From the NCBI RefSeq assembly GCF_029210485.1, contig NZ_JARGET010000011.1:186001-250000 (forward strand): a DNA stretch of 64,000 nt. Reading direction: 5' to 3'. The notes under the pieces were generated by a model. That model saw nothing but the letters and a program-made list of their open reading frames with translations, searched no databases and had not been told where the DNA came from. The translations under genes were made by a program, and so were the position numbers. Of this stretch, positions 28,101 through 37,718 are shown one piece after another. This DNA is from Hoeflea sp. YIM 152468. Its GTDB lineage: Bacteria > Pseudomonadota > Alphaproteobacteria > Rhizobiales > Rhizobiaceae. Numbering within the stretch: position 1 is the first letter of the stretch; each line of letters opens with the position of its first letter.

Positions 28101-28559
28101 CTAGCTGGCGCTGGTGTCTGCCTTGGGCAGGCCGGTCCCGAGCATTTCCATACAGGTGGTCATGCTGTCGGGCGCATTGAGGCGGCGAATCTCGTCGGGG
28201 GTGAACCAGCCGACTTCCAGGGCGTCATCAAGCGCCTGCGGCTCTCCGCCTGCGTCGTCGGCGAGGAAGACCGTCAGCAGGAAGTGCGAAGACAAGGAGC
28301 CATCGGGCTCTCTCACCGGCAGATCGAACGTGGCGAAGACCCTTGGATTGAGCGCTTTCAACCCGGTTTCCTCTTCCAGTTCACGCAAGGCGGCGGCTTC
28401 CAGTGTCTCACCGGGATCGACGCGCCCGCCGGGGAAGGCATACATGTTCTGGGCAGGCGGATTGGCGCGCAGCACCAGCAGATATTTGCCGTCGCGCTCA
28501 AGCGCGACCGAGACCGCCAGTGCCGGTCCACTCTCGACGATGTCCTGTTGACTGCTCAT
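28101..28559 (-). CDS. Nudix hydrolase
   Basis: A 152-residue Nudix protein. The box GGRVDPGETLEAAALRELEEETG matches GX5EX7REUXEEXGU in full and lies near residues 41-63. The surrounding AQNMYAFPGG and the C-terminal LEVGWFTPDEIRRL are typical of small ADP-ribose/NUDT-like hydrolases. The substrate is unknown. ATG 28559 is chosen because upstream extension gives no conserved sequence. It stands alone, divergent from the SRAP gene. It is unrelated in sequence to the Nudix gene at 45763-46410. Confidence 0.88.
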   Translation of the reverse strand: MSSQQDIVESGPALAVSVALERDGKYLLVLRANPPAQNMYAFPGGRVDPGETLEAAALRELEEETGLKALNPRVFATFDLPVREPDGSLSSHFLLTVFLADDAGGEPQALDDALEVGWFTPDEIRRLNAPDSMTTCMEMLGTGLPKADTSAS

Positions 28560-28727
28560 TGCCTGCCACCTGCGATGCTGTGTGTCACGAATCGGTACTG
28601 TGCGGAGTTTCCATCTGGCAGCAACCCCGTAAAGGCCTGGTGTACGCGCAAGCGTCCGGACATCCAGCCGGCATGGCCCGGCCGGTCCTTGCTTGACCGC
28701 TCCACCATCCTGCGGCATGGATTGGCG

Positions 28728-29504
28728 ATGTGTGGACGGTTTTCACTGACAGCGACGCCTGATGAGGTGCAGGAACTGTTCGGTCTCGAGGAGATCGAGG
28801 ATTTCCCGCCGCGCTACAATATTGCGCCGACGCAGCCGATCCTGATCATTGCCGGCGATCGCCGCCGCCCTGAGGGCGACAACCGCACCGACCGCCGGGC
28901 GCTGCTGGCGCGCTGGGGGTTCTTGCCGGGCTGGGTCAAGGACCCGACGGAGTTTCCACTGCTGATCAATGCGCGCTCTGAAACAGCGGCCGAGAAAGCC
29001 TCGTTTCGCGCCGCCATGCGGCACCGGCGGGTGCTGATCGCGGCGTCGGGATTTTACGAATGGCAGCGCCCGCCCAAAGGCTCGAAGGAAAAATCCGCAG
29101 CCTACTGGATTACCCCGAAGCAGGGCGGCATCGTCGCCTTCGGCGGGTTGATGGAAACCTATATGAGCGCCGACGGGGCCGAGATCGACACCACGGCCAT
29201 TCTGACCGTCTCGGCGAATGCGATGATAGCGCGGGTGCATGACCGGATGCCGGTGGTGATCCAGCCGCAGGATTTCTCCCGCTGGCTTGATTGCCTCAAC
29301 CAGGAGCCGCGCCATGTGAGCGACCTGATGGCGCCGGCGCCAGATGATTTTTTCGAGGCTGTCCGGGTCTCCGATCTGGTCAACAAGGTTGCAAACAGCG
29401 GTCCCGAGGTGCAGGAGCCTGCCTCCGGTGACACCGAGCCGGCCAAGCCGGCTGGCAAAGCCAAAGCGCCGCCGCCTGCCTCTGGCCAGTTGAAGTTGTT
29501 CTGA
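28728..29504 (+). CDS. SOS response-associated peptidase, SRAP/YedK (HMCES-like)
   Basis: SRAP proteins shield abasic sites in single-stranded DNA by forming a thiazolidine DNA-protein crosslink through Cys2. The 258-residue product begins MCGRFSLTA with Cys2 in place. It also has PRYNIAPTQP, NARSETAAEKASFR, SGFYEWQRP with the active-site Glu, and ARVHDRMPV with the active-site His. The C-terminal 40 residues are a Pro/Ala/Lys-rich tail ending GQLKLF, which looks like a sliding-clamp-type binding peptide, though that is a guess. LysE follows after 4 nt. Confidence 0.92.
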   Translation: MCGRFSLTATPDEVQELFGLEEIEDFPPRYNIAPTQPILIIAGDRRRPEGDNRTDRRALLARWGFLPGWVKDPTEFPLLINARSETAAEKASFRAAMRHRRVLIAASGFYEWQRPPKGSKEKSAAYWITPKQGGIVAFGGLMETYMSADGAEIDTTAILTVSANAMIARVHDRMPVVIQPQDFSRWLDCLNQEPRHVSDLMAPAPDDFFEAVRVSDLVNKVANSGPEVQEPASGDTEPAKPAGKAKAPPPASGQLKLF

Positions 29505-29508
29505 CCCG

Positions 29509-30132
29509 ATGACACCATTTTTCGCTCCCGCCATCGCCGGCCTGCTGCTCGGCGGCTCGCTGATCATCGCCATCGGCGCGCAGAACGCCTTCATTCTGCG
29601 CCAGGGGTTGCTCCGGCAGCATGTGTTCATCCTGTGCCTGATCTGCGCGCTGTCGGATGCGGTGCTGATCGGGCTGGGTGTCGCCGGGCTTGGCGCGATC
29701 ATTTCCGGATCGCGGATCCTGATTGCTGTGGTGACGTTGGGCGGCGCCGCATTCCTGGCGGTCTATGCGGTTCTGGCGTTCAGACGGGCGATCTCGCCGT
29801 CGGGGCTTGAGGCGGCGCAATCCGGACCGGGATCACTCAAGGCAGCGGTGCTGACCTGTCTCGCCTTCACCTTCCTCAACCCGCATGTCTATCTCGACAC
29901 CGTGCTCCTGGTTGGCGGATTGAGCGGGCGTTATCAGGGCACCGCACGACTGGCCTTTGCCATCGGAGCGATGTCGGCGTCGTTCCTGTGGTTTTTCGGG
30001 CTGGGCTATGGCGCGCGGGTGCTGGAGCCGCTGTTTGCCCGGCCTTCCGCCTGGCGGGTGCTCGACGGGCTGATCGCTTGGGTGATGGCGGCGCTGTCTC
30101 TGTCGCTGCTCTACCGGTTCTTCACAGGTTGA
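29509..30132 (+). CDS. LysE/ArgO-family amino acid exporter
   Basis: A 207-residue inner-membrane exporter with six hydrophobic segments. The strong signatures IAIGAQNAFILRQGLL near residue 20 and TFLNPHVYLDTVLLVGG near residue 120 match the LysE/ArgO branch, which exports basic amino acids. Whether it moves lysine or arginine cannot be told. No LysG/ArgP regulator is adjacent. The start overlaps nothing but is only 4 nt after the SRAP gene, so they may share a transcript. Confidence 0.88.
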   Translation: MTPFFAPAIAGLLLGGSLIIAIGAQNAFILRQGLLRQHVFILCLICALSDAVLIGLGVAGLGAIISGSRILIAVVTLGGAAFLAVYAVLAFRRAISPSGLEAAQSGPGSLKAAVLTCLAFTFLNPHVYLDTVLLVGGLSGRYQGTARLAFAIGAMSASFLWFFGLGYGARVLEPLFARPSAWRVLDGLIAWVMAALSLSLLYRFFTG

Positions 30133-30326
30133 AAGCAGTGGTTCCTGTCTTGACCGGGCGGGTTCAATCAGGGATAAGACCAGCATGAAAACGGCACACG
30201 GCGCGCGCGCCACCTGCATTTGCGGCATCATTATTCGCTAGCGCTTCGCTGGCTCGGCCGTTTTCGTCTTCTTCTCCCAAACAGGACAAACGACCCGGGC
30301 CAGGGTGCCGGCATCGGGGAGCTCAC

Positions 30327-31787
30327 ATGACCGAACTCAAATTCTGGAACACGCTGACGCGGGCCAAGGAAGAGTTTACGCCGATCGATCCGGACAATGT
30401 GCGGATGTATGTCTGCGGCCCGACGGTCTATGATTTCGCCCATATCGGCAATGCCCGGCCAGTGATCGTGTTTGATGTGCTGTTTCGGCTGCTCCGCCAT
30501 GTCTATGGCGAGGATCACGTCACCTATGTGCGCAACATCACCGACGTGGACGACAAGATCAACGCCCGGGCGCTGCGCGATTATCCCGATCTGCCGCTCA
30601 ACGAGGCGATCGCCAGGGTCACCGAAAAGACCGCCGAACGGTTCCACAAGGACGCTGCCGCACTCGGCTGCCTTGAGCCGACGCACGAGCCGCGCGCCAC
30701 CGCCCATATCGACGGCATGATCAAAATGATCCAGACGCTGATCGACAAGGGCAACGCCTATGTCACCTCCGGCCGCGAGGGGCGCGAAGTGCTGTTTGCG
30801 GTCACCTCGATGCCGGACTACGGCAAACTGTCCAACCGCAAGCTTGAAGACCAGCAGGCCGGCGCCCGCATCGCGGTGGAGGATCACAAGCGCAATCCGG
30901 CGGATTTCGTGCTGTGGAAGGAATCGGCCGCCGACGAGCCGGGCTGGGACGGCGTCTTCACCGAGGCCGGCGAAACTGTCGCCATCCACGGCCGGCCCGG
31001 CTGGCACATCGAATGCTCGGTGATGAGCGAGCATCATCTGGGCGAGACGTTCGACATCCACGGCGGCGGGCTCGACCTGATCTTCCCGCACCACGAGAAC
31101 GAAATCGCCCAGTCCTGCTGCGCCCACGGCACCAAGCGGATGGCCAATCTGTGGATGCACAACGGCTTCCTGCAGGTCGAAGGCAGGAAGATGTCGAAAT
31201 CCGAGGGCAACTTCGTCACCATCGCCGAATTGCTCGATACCGACAAATTCGGCGGCCGCAGATGGCGCGGCGAGGTGCTGCGGCTGGCGATGCTGATGAC
31301 GCATTACCGCGAGCCGATCGATTTCAGTGTGAATAGGCTGAAGGAGGCGGAGGCAATCTTCGAAAAATGGCTTCGAGAAATTCCCGGACGTGCAGGATTT
31401 GAGACGCAAGAATGGCAGAGGAAAGAATGGGAACGTGAATTCCCGCCACAGCATCTGATCGAAGTTCTGGGGGATGATCTCAACACACCGAATGCTATCG
31501 GGAAGGTCAACCAGATGCTGAATTCAGGAGGCCCTAATATTGGTCGAGAGGTCTTCGCCTTCCTTCGACTGCTGGGACTGATATCCTTCGAACATATTCG
31601 TATGGGTAATATTGACAGCGAGAAGGTAAAGACCGCTGTTAATCATCGCCTCGCCTTTATCGCCGCCAAGAACTGGGCCGAGGCCGACAGGATTCGTGAC
31701 GAGCTGCTTGCCCAGGGCATTCAGCTCAAGGACGGCAAGGATCCCGAGACCGGCGAGCGGGTGACAACCTGGGAGGTCAAGCGGTGA
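30327..31787 (+). CDS. cysS: Cysteinyl-tRNA synthetase
   Basis: CysS charges tRNA-Cys. The 486-residue product has the class I motif FAHIGNARP (HIGH-type) near residue 40 with the zinc Cys in [10 protein letters not shown]. The [19 protein letters not shown] zinc region and the KMSKS loop ([12 protein letters not shown]) follow. The segment from about 31320 to 31660 (residues about 332-445) is much more AT-rich than the rest (near 45-52% against about 62%). It also lacks the usual rhizobial wording, though the reading frame is intact. The C-terminus returns to typical sequence ([20 protein letters not shown]). Confidence 0.95.
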   Translation: MTELKFWNTLTRAKEEFTPIDPDNVRMYVCGPTVYDFAHIGNARPVIVFDVLFRLLRHVYGEDHVTYVRNITDVDDKINARALRDYPDLPLNEAIARVTEKTAERFHKDAAALGCLEPTHEPRATAHIDGMIKMIQTLIDKGNAYVTSGREGREVLFAVTSMPDYGKLSNRKLEDQQAGARIAVEDHKRNPADFVLWKESAADEPGWDGVFTEAGETVAIHGRPGWHIECSVMSEHHLGETFDIHGGGLDLIFPHHENEIAQSCCAHGTKRMANLWMHNGFLQVEGRKMSKSEGNFVTIAELLDTDKFGGRRWRGEVLRLAMLMTHYREPIDFSVNRLKEAEAIFEKWLREIPGRAGFETQEWQRKEWEREFPPQHLIEVLGDDLNTPNAIGKVNQMLNSGGPNIGREVFAFLRLLGLISFEHIRMGNIDSEKVKTAVNHRLAFIAAKNWAEADRIRDELLAQGIQLKDGKDPETGERVTTWEVKR

Positions 31788-31807
31788 GGGATGCGTTTGG
31801 AAACAGA

Positions 31808-32032
31808 CCCCTCCCCAACCCCTCCCCACAAGGGGGAGGGGCTCGACGCAGCGAGAGTCTGCCCAGTCCCGAGCCCGTATGTGGGGGTGGACCGGAGTAT
31901 GGATTCCAGCTCAGATCTCGCCCCAGGTGGTTTCAAGCCTTTGCTGCCGCCTCTTGTTTGGAAGATTTGTGGCTGGCTCGGATGGCCAGGCTGGCTAGCC
32001 CCTCCCCCTTGTGGGGAGGGGTTGGGGAGGGG
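31808..32032. repeat. Pair of mirror-image GC-rich REP-like repeats between cysS and a DUF559 gene
   Basis: A 36-bp element at 31808-31843 and its exact reverse complement at 31997-32032 face each other across 153 bp. Each is built from CCCCTCCCC blocks plus a CCCTTGTGGGG-type imperfect hairpin. Weak similarity continues outside the arms (an A/T-rich TTTCC flank on both). Such blocks are widespread short repeats in alphaproteobacteria. The exact 36-bp identity suggests a recent insertion or one mobile unit with terminal inverted repeats. Confidence 0.85.
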
Positions 32033-32074
32033 CCTTTTTCCGACCCGATTTCGGTTCAGCGGGGAACTTGAGCC

Positions 32075-32446
32075 ATGCCCCATTCCAACATCACGCCGAA
32101 AACCCGCGAGAGGGCCAAGAAACTCCGCACGGAACTGACAACCGCTGAGGCAAGAATGTGGAATCTGCTGCGTGATTTCCGTCCTCGCGGCGCGCGCTTT
32201 AGACGTGAGACGCCGATCGGGCCCTATATCGTCGATTTCGCGTGGCTGTCGAAAAAAATCGTTATCGAAGTGGATGGCGACAGCCACGAGACCGACCGGG
32301 GCCGTGCCCATGACAGGGTACGTGATGCGTGGATGACGGATCAGGGCTACACAGTGCTCAGATTCGACAATGCGGACTTGATTGATGCCGAAGACCACGT
32401 GTTTCTCGAAGTTGAAAAAGCCATCAGCAGGTATCTCGATGACTAA
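32075..32446 (+). CDS. DUF559 (Vsr/PD-(D/E)XK-like) endonuclease-domain protein
   Basis: A 123-residue protein of the DUF559 family, related to very-short-patch-repair endonucleases. Conserved parts are LRTELTTAEARMWNLLR near the start and GARFRRETPIGPYIVDFAW with the active-site Asp. The following strand KIVIEVDGDSHE carries the Glu-x-Asp-Gly pattern. The C-terminal YTVLRFDNADLIDAEDHV completes the family core. Nuclease activity is predicted from the fold only. It starts 43 bp after the inverted repeat unit and overlaps the GFA gene by 8 nt. DUF559 genes often sit beside such GC-rich repeats in this order (general recollection). Confidence 0.85.
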   Translation: MPHSNITPKTRERAKKLRTELTTAEARMWNLLRDFRPRGARFRRETPIGPYIVDFAWLSKKIVIEVDGDSHETDRGRAHDRVRDAWMTDQGYTVLRFDNADLIDAEDHVFLEVEKAISRYLDD

Positions 32447-32932
32447 GCGGCAAGTGCAAACTTCCACCCTTTCCGGCGGCTGCCAATGTGGTGCGGTTCG
32501 GTTCCGGCTCACCGGAGCGCCCGGCACCTCGTCGGTGTGCTATTGCCGGATGTGCCAGAAGGCGGCGGCAAGCCCTGCGCTGGCGCTGGTGTCTGTGGGC
32601 GGCGCGAGCCTTGAATGGACCCGTGGCGCGCCCTCCTGGTTTCACAGCTCCAGCGCGGTGCGGCGCGGGTTTTGCAACCAGTGCGGAACGCCGCTGGCCT
32701 ATGATGCGCCCGACGGGCTGGCGCTGACGGTGCTGGCGTTTGACGATCCCGACTGCGTGCCGCCGGTGATTGCCTATGGCGTCGAGGCCAAGCGGATCTG
32801 GTGCGACGGCATTCCGGCGCTGCCCGAGCGGAAGACGCTGGAAGATCCGGAGGCGGTCAGTTTTCTCAAAACGCTGGTCAGTTATCAGCACCCCGACCAT
32901 GACACCGAAACCTGGCCGCCGGAGCGCAAGCC

Positions 32933-32936
<4 letters not shown>
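32439..32936 (+). CDS. GFA-family (glutathione-dependent formaldehyde-activating-like) zinc protein
   Basis: A 165-residue protein with the GFA zinc-ligand set: GGCQCGAVRF near residue 14, CYCRMCQKA near 34 and FCNQCGTPLAY near 75. The family is named after an enzyme said to join formaldehyde and glutathione, but most members have no proven activity. The ATG at 32439 overlaps the DUF559 stop, and the gene's own stop overlaps the next small ORF by 4 nt, so all three are probably translated from one message. Confidence 0.85.
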
Positions 32937-34019
<1,083 letters not shown>

Positions 34020-34042
34020 GGGCCTGGGCCGCAGCCGCTATT

Positions 34043-34127
34043 GTCACTTCGTGACCTCTCCCCCGCAAGCGGGAAGATCAATTTCAGCAAATGCCGCGGG
34101 CGTAATCTCTCCCTTTGCGGGGGAGAT
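34043..34127. repeat. REP-like palindromic repeats ahead of cimA
   Basis: Three hairpins lie in a row: GTCAC-TTC-GTGAC (34043-34055), CCCGC-AA-GCGGG (34062-34073), and a longer imperfect one at 34105-34127 (ATCTC...GAGAT around CCC/GGG). The CTCTCCCCCGC-type core is a common dispersed repeat type in Rhizobiales. It differs from the repeats near 31.8 kb. It may end the pip transcript or fold in the cimA leader. Confidence 0.65.
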
Positions 34128-34181
34128 GCCGGCGGCGACGACAAAGGGGGGGAAGCCTCCCGTCAACTCCGGAATGACCTT

Positions 34182-35798
34182 ATGACCAGAGAGCGCATCT
34201 ACCTGTTCGACACCACGCTGAGAGACGGTCAGCAGACGCCGGGCATCGATTTTTCCGTCGAGGACAAGATTGCGATTGCCAGAATGCTGGATGATCTGGG
34301 CCTCGATTATGTCGAGGGCGGCTATCCCGGCGCCAACCCGACCGATACCGGCTTCTTTTCGCAAGCGCGGACGAAGCGGGCCTCCTTCGTTGCCTTCGGC
34401 ATGGTCAAGCGGGCCGGTGTCTCGGTTTCGAATGATCCCGGGCTTGCCGGCCTGATCCAGGCGTCGGGCGATGCTGTCTGCCTGGTCGCCAAGAGCTGGG
34501 ATTACCATGTGAAGGTGGCGCTCGGCTGTACCAACGAGGAAAATCTGGCTTCGATCTCGGAGTCGGTAGAGGCCGTCATCGGTGCGGGCAAGGAGGCGCT
34601 GGTCGACTGCGAGCATTTCTTCGATGGCTACAAGGCCAACCGCGCCTATGCTGTCGCCTGCGCAAGGGTTGCCTTCGAGGCAGGGGCGCGCTGGATCGTG
34701 CTGTGCGATACCAATGGCGGCACCCAGCCGGCAGAAATTCGCGCCATCGTGACGTCGCTGATTGCCGAAGGTATCCCGGGCGACCGGCTCGGCATTCATG
34801 CCCACAATGACACAGGTCAGGCGGTGGCCAATTCCCTGGCGGCGGTGGAAGCCGGCGTGCGCCAGATCCAGGGCACGCTCAACGGGATCGGCGAGCGTTG
34901 CGGCAACGCCAATCTGGTCACGCTGATTCCGACACTCATGCTCAAACCCGTGTTTTCGGAGCGGTTTGCAACCGGCATCCCGCCGGAAAGCCTCGAAACC
35001 CTGACCGGCCTCAGCCATGCGTTTGACGAACTGCTCAACCGCTCGCCGCCGACGCAGTCGCCGTATGTCGGTGCCTCGGCCTTCGCCACCAAGGCGGGCA
35101 TTCACGCCTCGGCGCTGCTGAAGGACCCGCGCACCTATGAGCACGTGCCGCCCGAAAGCGTCGGCAATTTCCGCAAGGTGATGGTGTCCGATCAAGGCGG
35201 CAAGTCCAACTTCATCAACGCGCTCAAACGGCGCGGCATCGAGGTGGCAAAGGATGATCCGAAACTCGATCGCCTGATCGGCATCGTCAAGGAGCGCGAG
35301 GCCACCGGCTACGCCTATGAGGGCGCCGACGCGAGCTTCGAGCTTCTGGCGCACCGCACGCTTGGGCGGGTGCCGGAGTTCTTTTCAGTGACCAGTTTCC
35401 GGGTCATGGTCGAGCGCCGGTTCAATGCGATGGGACAGATCACGACCGTCTCGGAAGCCGTGGTCAAGCTGGTGGTCGATGGCCAGGACATGATGTCCGT
35501 GGCCGAAGGCCATGGTCCGGTCAACGCGCTCGACATCGCGCTGCGCAAGGATCTCGGCGTGTATCAGCTCGAGATCAGCGATCTGGAACTGGTCGACTAC
35601 AAGGTGCGTATCCTCAATGGCGGCACCGAGGCGATCACCCGGGTGCTGATTGAATCGGCTGACGGTGACGGCGCCCGCTGGTGGACGGTTGGCGTTTCGG
35701 ACAATATCATCGACGCCTCGTTCCAGGCGCTGATGGATTCGATTGTCTTCAAGCTGATGAAAAACCGCGATCTGGCGGGCAGGGTTGCAGCGGAATGA
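34182..35798 (+). CDS. cimA: Citramalate synthase
   Basis: CimA condenses acetyl-CoA and pyruvate to citramalate, a threonine-independent route to 2-oxobutyrate for isoleucine. The 538-residue product starts with LFDTTLRDGQQTPGIDFS (metal-binding Arg-Asp). It has GYPGANPTDTGFF, HAHNDTGQAVANSLAAVEAG and GTLNGIGERCGNANL. A C-terminal LeuA-type regulatory domain lies past residue 400. The YPGANP wording separates it from isopropylmalate and homocitrate synthases. ATG 34182 is chosen because the conserved sequence starts there. Confidence 0.9.
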   Translation: MTRERIYLFDTTLRDGQQTPGIDFSVEDKIAIARMLDDLGLDYVEGGYPGANPTDTGFFSQARTKRASFVAFGMVKRAGVSVSNDPGLAGLIQASGDAVCLVAKSWDYHVKVALGCTNEENLASISESVEAVIGAGKEALVDCEHFFDGYKANRAYAVACARVAFEAGARWIVLCDTNGGTQPAEIRAIVTSLIAEGIPGDRLGIHAHNDTGQAVANSLAAVEAGVRQIQGTLNGIGERCGNANLVTLIPTLMLKPVFSERFATGIPPESLETLTGLSHAFDELLNRSPPTQSPYVGASAFATKAGIHASALLKDPRTYEHVPPESVGNFRKVMVSDQGGKSNFINALKRRGIEVAKDDPKLDRLIGIVKEREATGYAYEGADASFELLAHRTLGRVPEFFSVTSFRVMVERRFNAMGQITTVSEAVVKLVVDGQDMMSVAEGHGPVNALDIALRKDLGVYQLEISDLELVDYKVRILNGGTEAITRVLIESADGDGARWWTVGVSDNIIDASFQALMDSIVFKLMKNRDLAGRVAAE

Positions 35799-36057
35799 TC
35801 CGGGCGAAGGCTCGCACAAGACGCGATGCATCAAGCTTTGTGATGGATTGATCGTGTCCGCGCCGTTGCGTTGCCGGAGCGGCAAAGCTAATGCATGTCG
35901 GGTTCGAATGGATTCATTTGAACGACACCGCACATGCCTTGATTCAAGGGGATAGAGCGTTCTTTGCGCATCCTGTTGGATACGCGGCGCTGTGGTCGTG
36001 AAGCAACCTCCCGCACCGGGGAGGCCACCGGGTTGCACCCGGATTGCAGGAGTTTCC

Positions 36058-36984
36058 ATGTCCAAGCTACCCCTTGTTGCCAATGAAGACACGCCGCGTG
36101 GCTTCGCCTTTGCCATGGCCGCCTACCTGCTGTGGGGTTTCCTGCCGTTCTACATGAAGGCGGTGGCGCATATTCCGGCGATCGAGGTGGTGGCTCACCG
36201 GGTGATCTGGTCGGTGCCGATTGCCGCCGTGGTGCTGCTTCTTCTCGGCCGGACGCAGGACATCCGTGCAGCCTTCAGGTCGCCACGGACAATGGGCATG
36301 GCGCTGATTACAGCGGCCCTGATCACGGTCAACTGGAGCATTTATGTCTGGTCGATCGGAGCGGGCAGGGCGATCGAGACAGCGCTCGGCTATTACATCA
36401 ACCCGCTGTTTTCGGTCCTGCTCGCCGCCGTTCTGCTCAAGGAAAGCCTTGACGGACGGCAAAAGATTGCCATTGCGCTGGCGGTTGTCGCCGTTGCGCT
36501 GCTCGCATGGGAATCGGGTGGCATCCCCTGGGTGTCGGTCGGGCTGGCCTTGTCCTGGGGGTTTTACGCCTTCTTCAAAAAGTCGCTGCCGGTCGGTCCC
36601 AATCAGGGCTTTTTTCTTGAAGTCCTGGTGTTGACCATCCCGGCGATTGGTTACATCGCCTATACCGAGATCAACGGAACCGGTCATTTTGGCGGCACCG
36701 GAATGGCCGATGTCCTGCTCTTGCTCGGCTGTGGCGTGGTGACGGCGGTGCCTTTGATGCTCTACGCCAATGGCGCCAAGCTGCTGCGGCTGTCGACCAT
36801 CGGCATCATGCAGTACAGCGCTCCGACAATGATCTTCCTGATCGCGGTGTTTGTCTTCAGGGAGCCGTTCGGACCCTACAAGCTGACCGCCTTCGTGTTG
36901 ATCTGGATTGCGCTGGCAATCTACACATCCTCGCTGTTGCGCAGCCTCAAGGCGCGGCGCGCGGCAGCGCTCACATCCGTTTGA
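36058..36984 (+). CDS. rarD: RarD/EamA transporter
   Basis: A 308-residue inner-membrane protein with ten hydrophobic segments and the RarD wording. It has LLWGFLPFYMKAV near residue 22, EVVAHRVIWSVPIA near 43, NWSIYVWSIGAGRAIETALGYYINP near 95 and LRLSTIGIMQYSAPTMIFLIAV near 240. RarD was linked to chloramphenicol sensitivity; the real substrate is unknown. Its last 14 nt overlap the convergent LOG gene. Confidence 0.88.
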   Translation: MSKLPLVANEDTPRGFAFAMAAYLLWGFLPFYMKAVAHIPAIEVVAHRVIWSVPIAAVVLLLLGRTQDIRAAFRSPRTMGMALITAALITVNWSIYVWSIGAGRAIETALGYYINPLFSVLLAAVLLKESLDGRQKIAIALAVVAVALLAWESGGIPWVSVGLALSWGFYAFFKKSLPVGPNQGFFLEVLVLTIPAIGYIAYTEINGTGHFGGTGMADVLLLLGCGVVTAVPLMLYANGAKLLRLSTIGIMQYSAPTMIFLIAVFVFREPFGPYKLTAFVLIWIALAIYTSSLLRSLKARRAAALTSV

Positions 36985-37582
36985 TCAGATCCGGGTCACC
37001 CTTGCCGTTGACGGCGCTGGCAATGATCGCCGGCACGATTTCCTCGACCCGGTCAATCACCATCGGGCCGACGAGATGAGCGGTGTGGATGAAACCCTGA
37101 CCGCCCATGTGCCCCAATAGGACATTGAGCGGGTCCCAGAAGCCGTTGATATTGGCAAGCACCATCGGCTTGGTGTGACGGCCGAGCTGGGCCCAGGTCA
37201 TGATTTCGATGATTTCCTCGAGCGTTCCGATGCCGCCAGGCAGCGTGACAAAGGCATCGGCGCGTTCAAACATCATATGTTTGCGTTCGTGCATGTTCTG
37301 GGTGACGTGCAACTCGCTCAAATGCGTCAGGGCCTCCCGCGAGGCTTCCTGGTCCATCAGGAATTCAGGAATGATGCCGATGACCTTGCCACCATGTGAC
37401 ATCACCGCTTCAGCCACGGCCCCCATGATGCCCTTGGTGCCGCCGCCATAGACCAGATCGATGCCGTTTTCAGCCATGGTTCGACCCAAAAAAGACGCAG
37501 CATTGCGATAGGCCGGATCGTGGCCCGGATGGGAGCCGCAATAGACGCAGATGGATGTGATGCTTTTTGAGGTTTTGTTCAT
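36971..37582 (-). CDS. LOG family protein (cytokinin riboside 5-prime-monophosphate phosphoribohydrolase type)
   Basis: LOG enzymes split ribose-5-phosphate from nucleoside monophosphates, including cytokinin precursors. The 203-residue product has the family motifs ICVYCGSHPGHDP near the start and LVYGGGTKGIMGAVAEAV. It also has MHERKHMMFERADAFVTLPGGIGTLEEI, with the PGGxGTxxE signature. Proteobacterial members may act on AMP or other nucleotides. The ATG at 37582 fits the family length. It is convergent and overlapping with rarD, and divergent from the LysM gene. Confidence 0.9.
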   Translation of the reverse strand: MNKTSKSITSICVYCGSHPGHDPAYRNAASFLGRTMAENGIDLVYGGGTKGIMGAVAEAVMSHGGKVIGIIPEFLMDQEASREALTHLSELHVTQNMHERKHMMFERADAFVTLPGGIGTLEEIIEIMTWAQLGRHTKPMVLANINGFWDPLNVLLGHMGGQGFIHTAHLVGPMVIDRVEEIVPAIIASAVNGKGDPDLIKRM

Positions 37583-37718
37583 GGCGCGAGTGAACATGGG
37601 GTCAGCCATCTGGTCAAGCACGGGCATTTGGCGTAACTCGCTTTTTCCTGTACCAAGTCTGCAAAGCATATAGATCTTCGGCCAATCAGGGCAGTTTTTA
37701 CGGCCCACGGAGTGTGAA

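Noticed and set aside
31721-32527. Open frame through the GC-rich repeats with GGG- and PSP-rich translation
   Set aside because: Such PSPQGGG/PLWGGVGEG translations arise whenever these repeats are read through; no start or domain supports a gene.
35895-35950. tRNA-like GGTTCGAAT and short palindromes in the cimA-rarD gap
   Set aside because: The T-loop-like sequence lacks a matching stem and there is no acceptor or anticodon arm; the palindromes (CCTTGA-T-TCAAGG and GTTCGAAT/ATTTGAAC with a mismatch) are weak.
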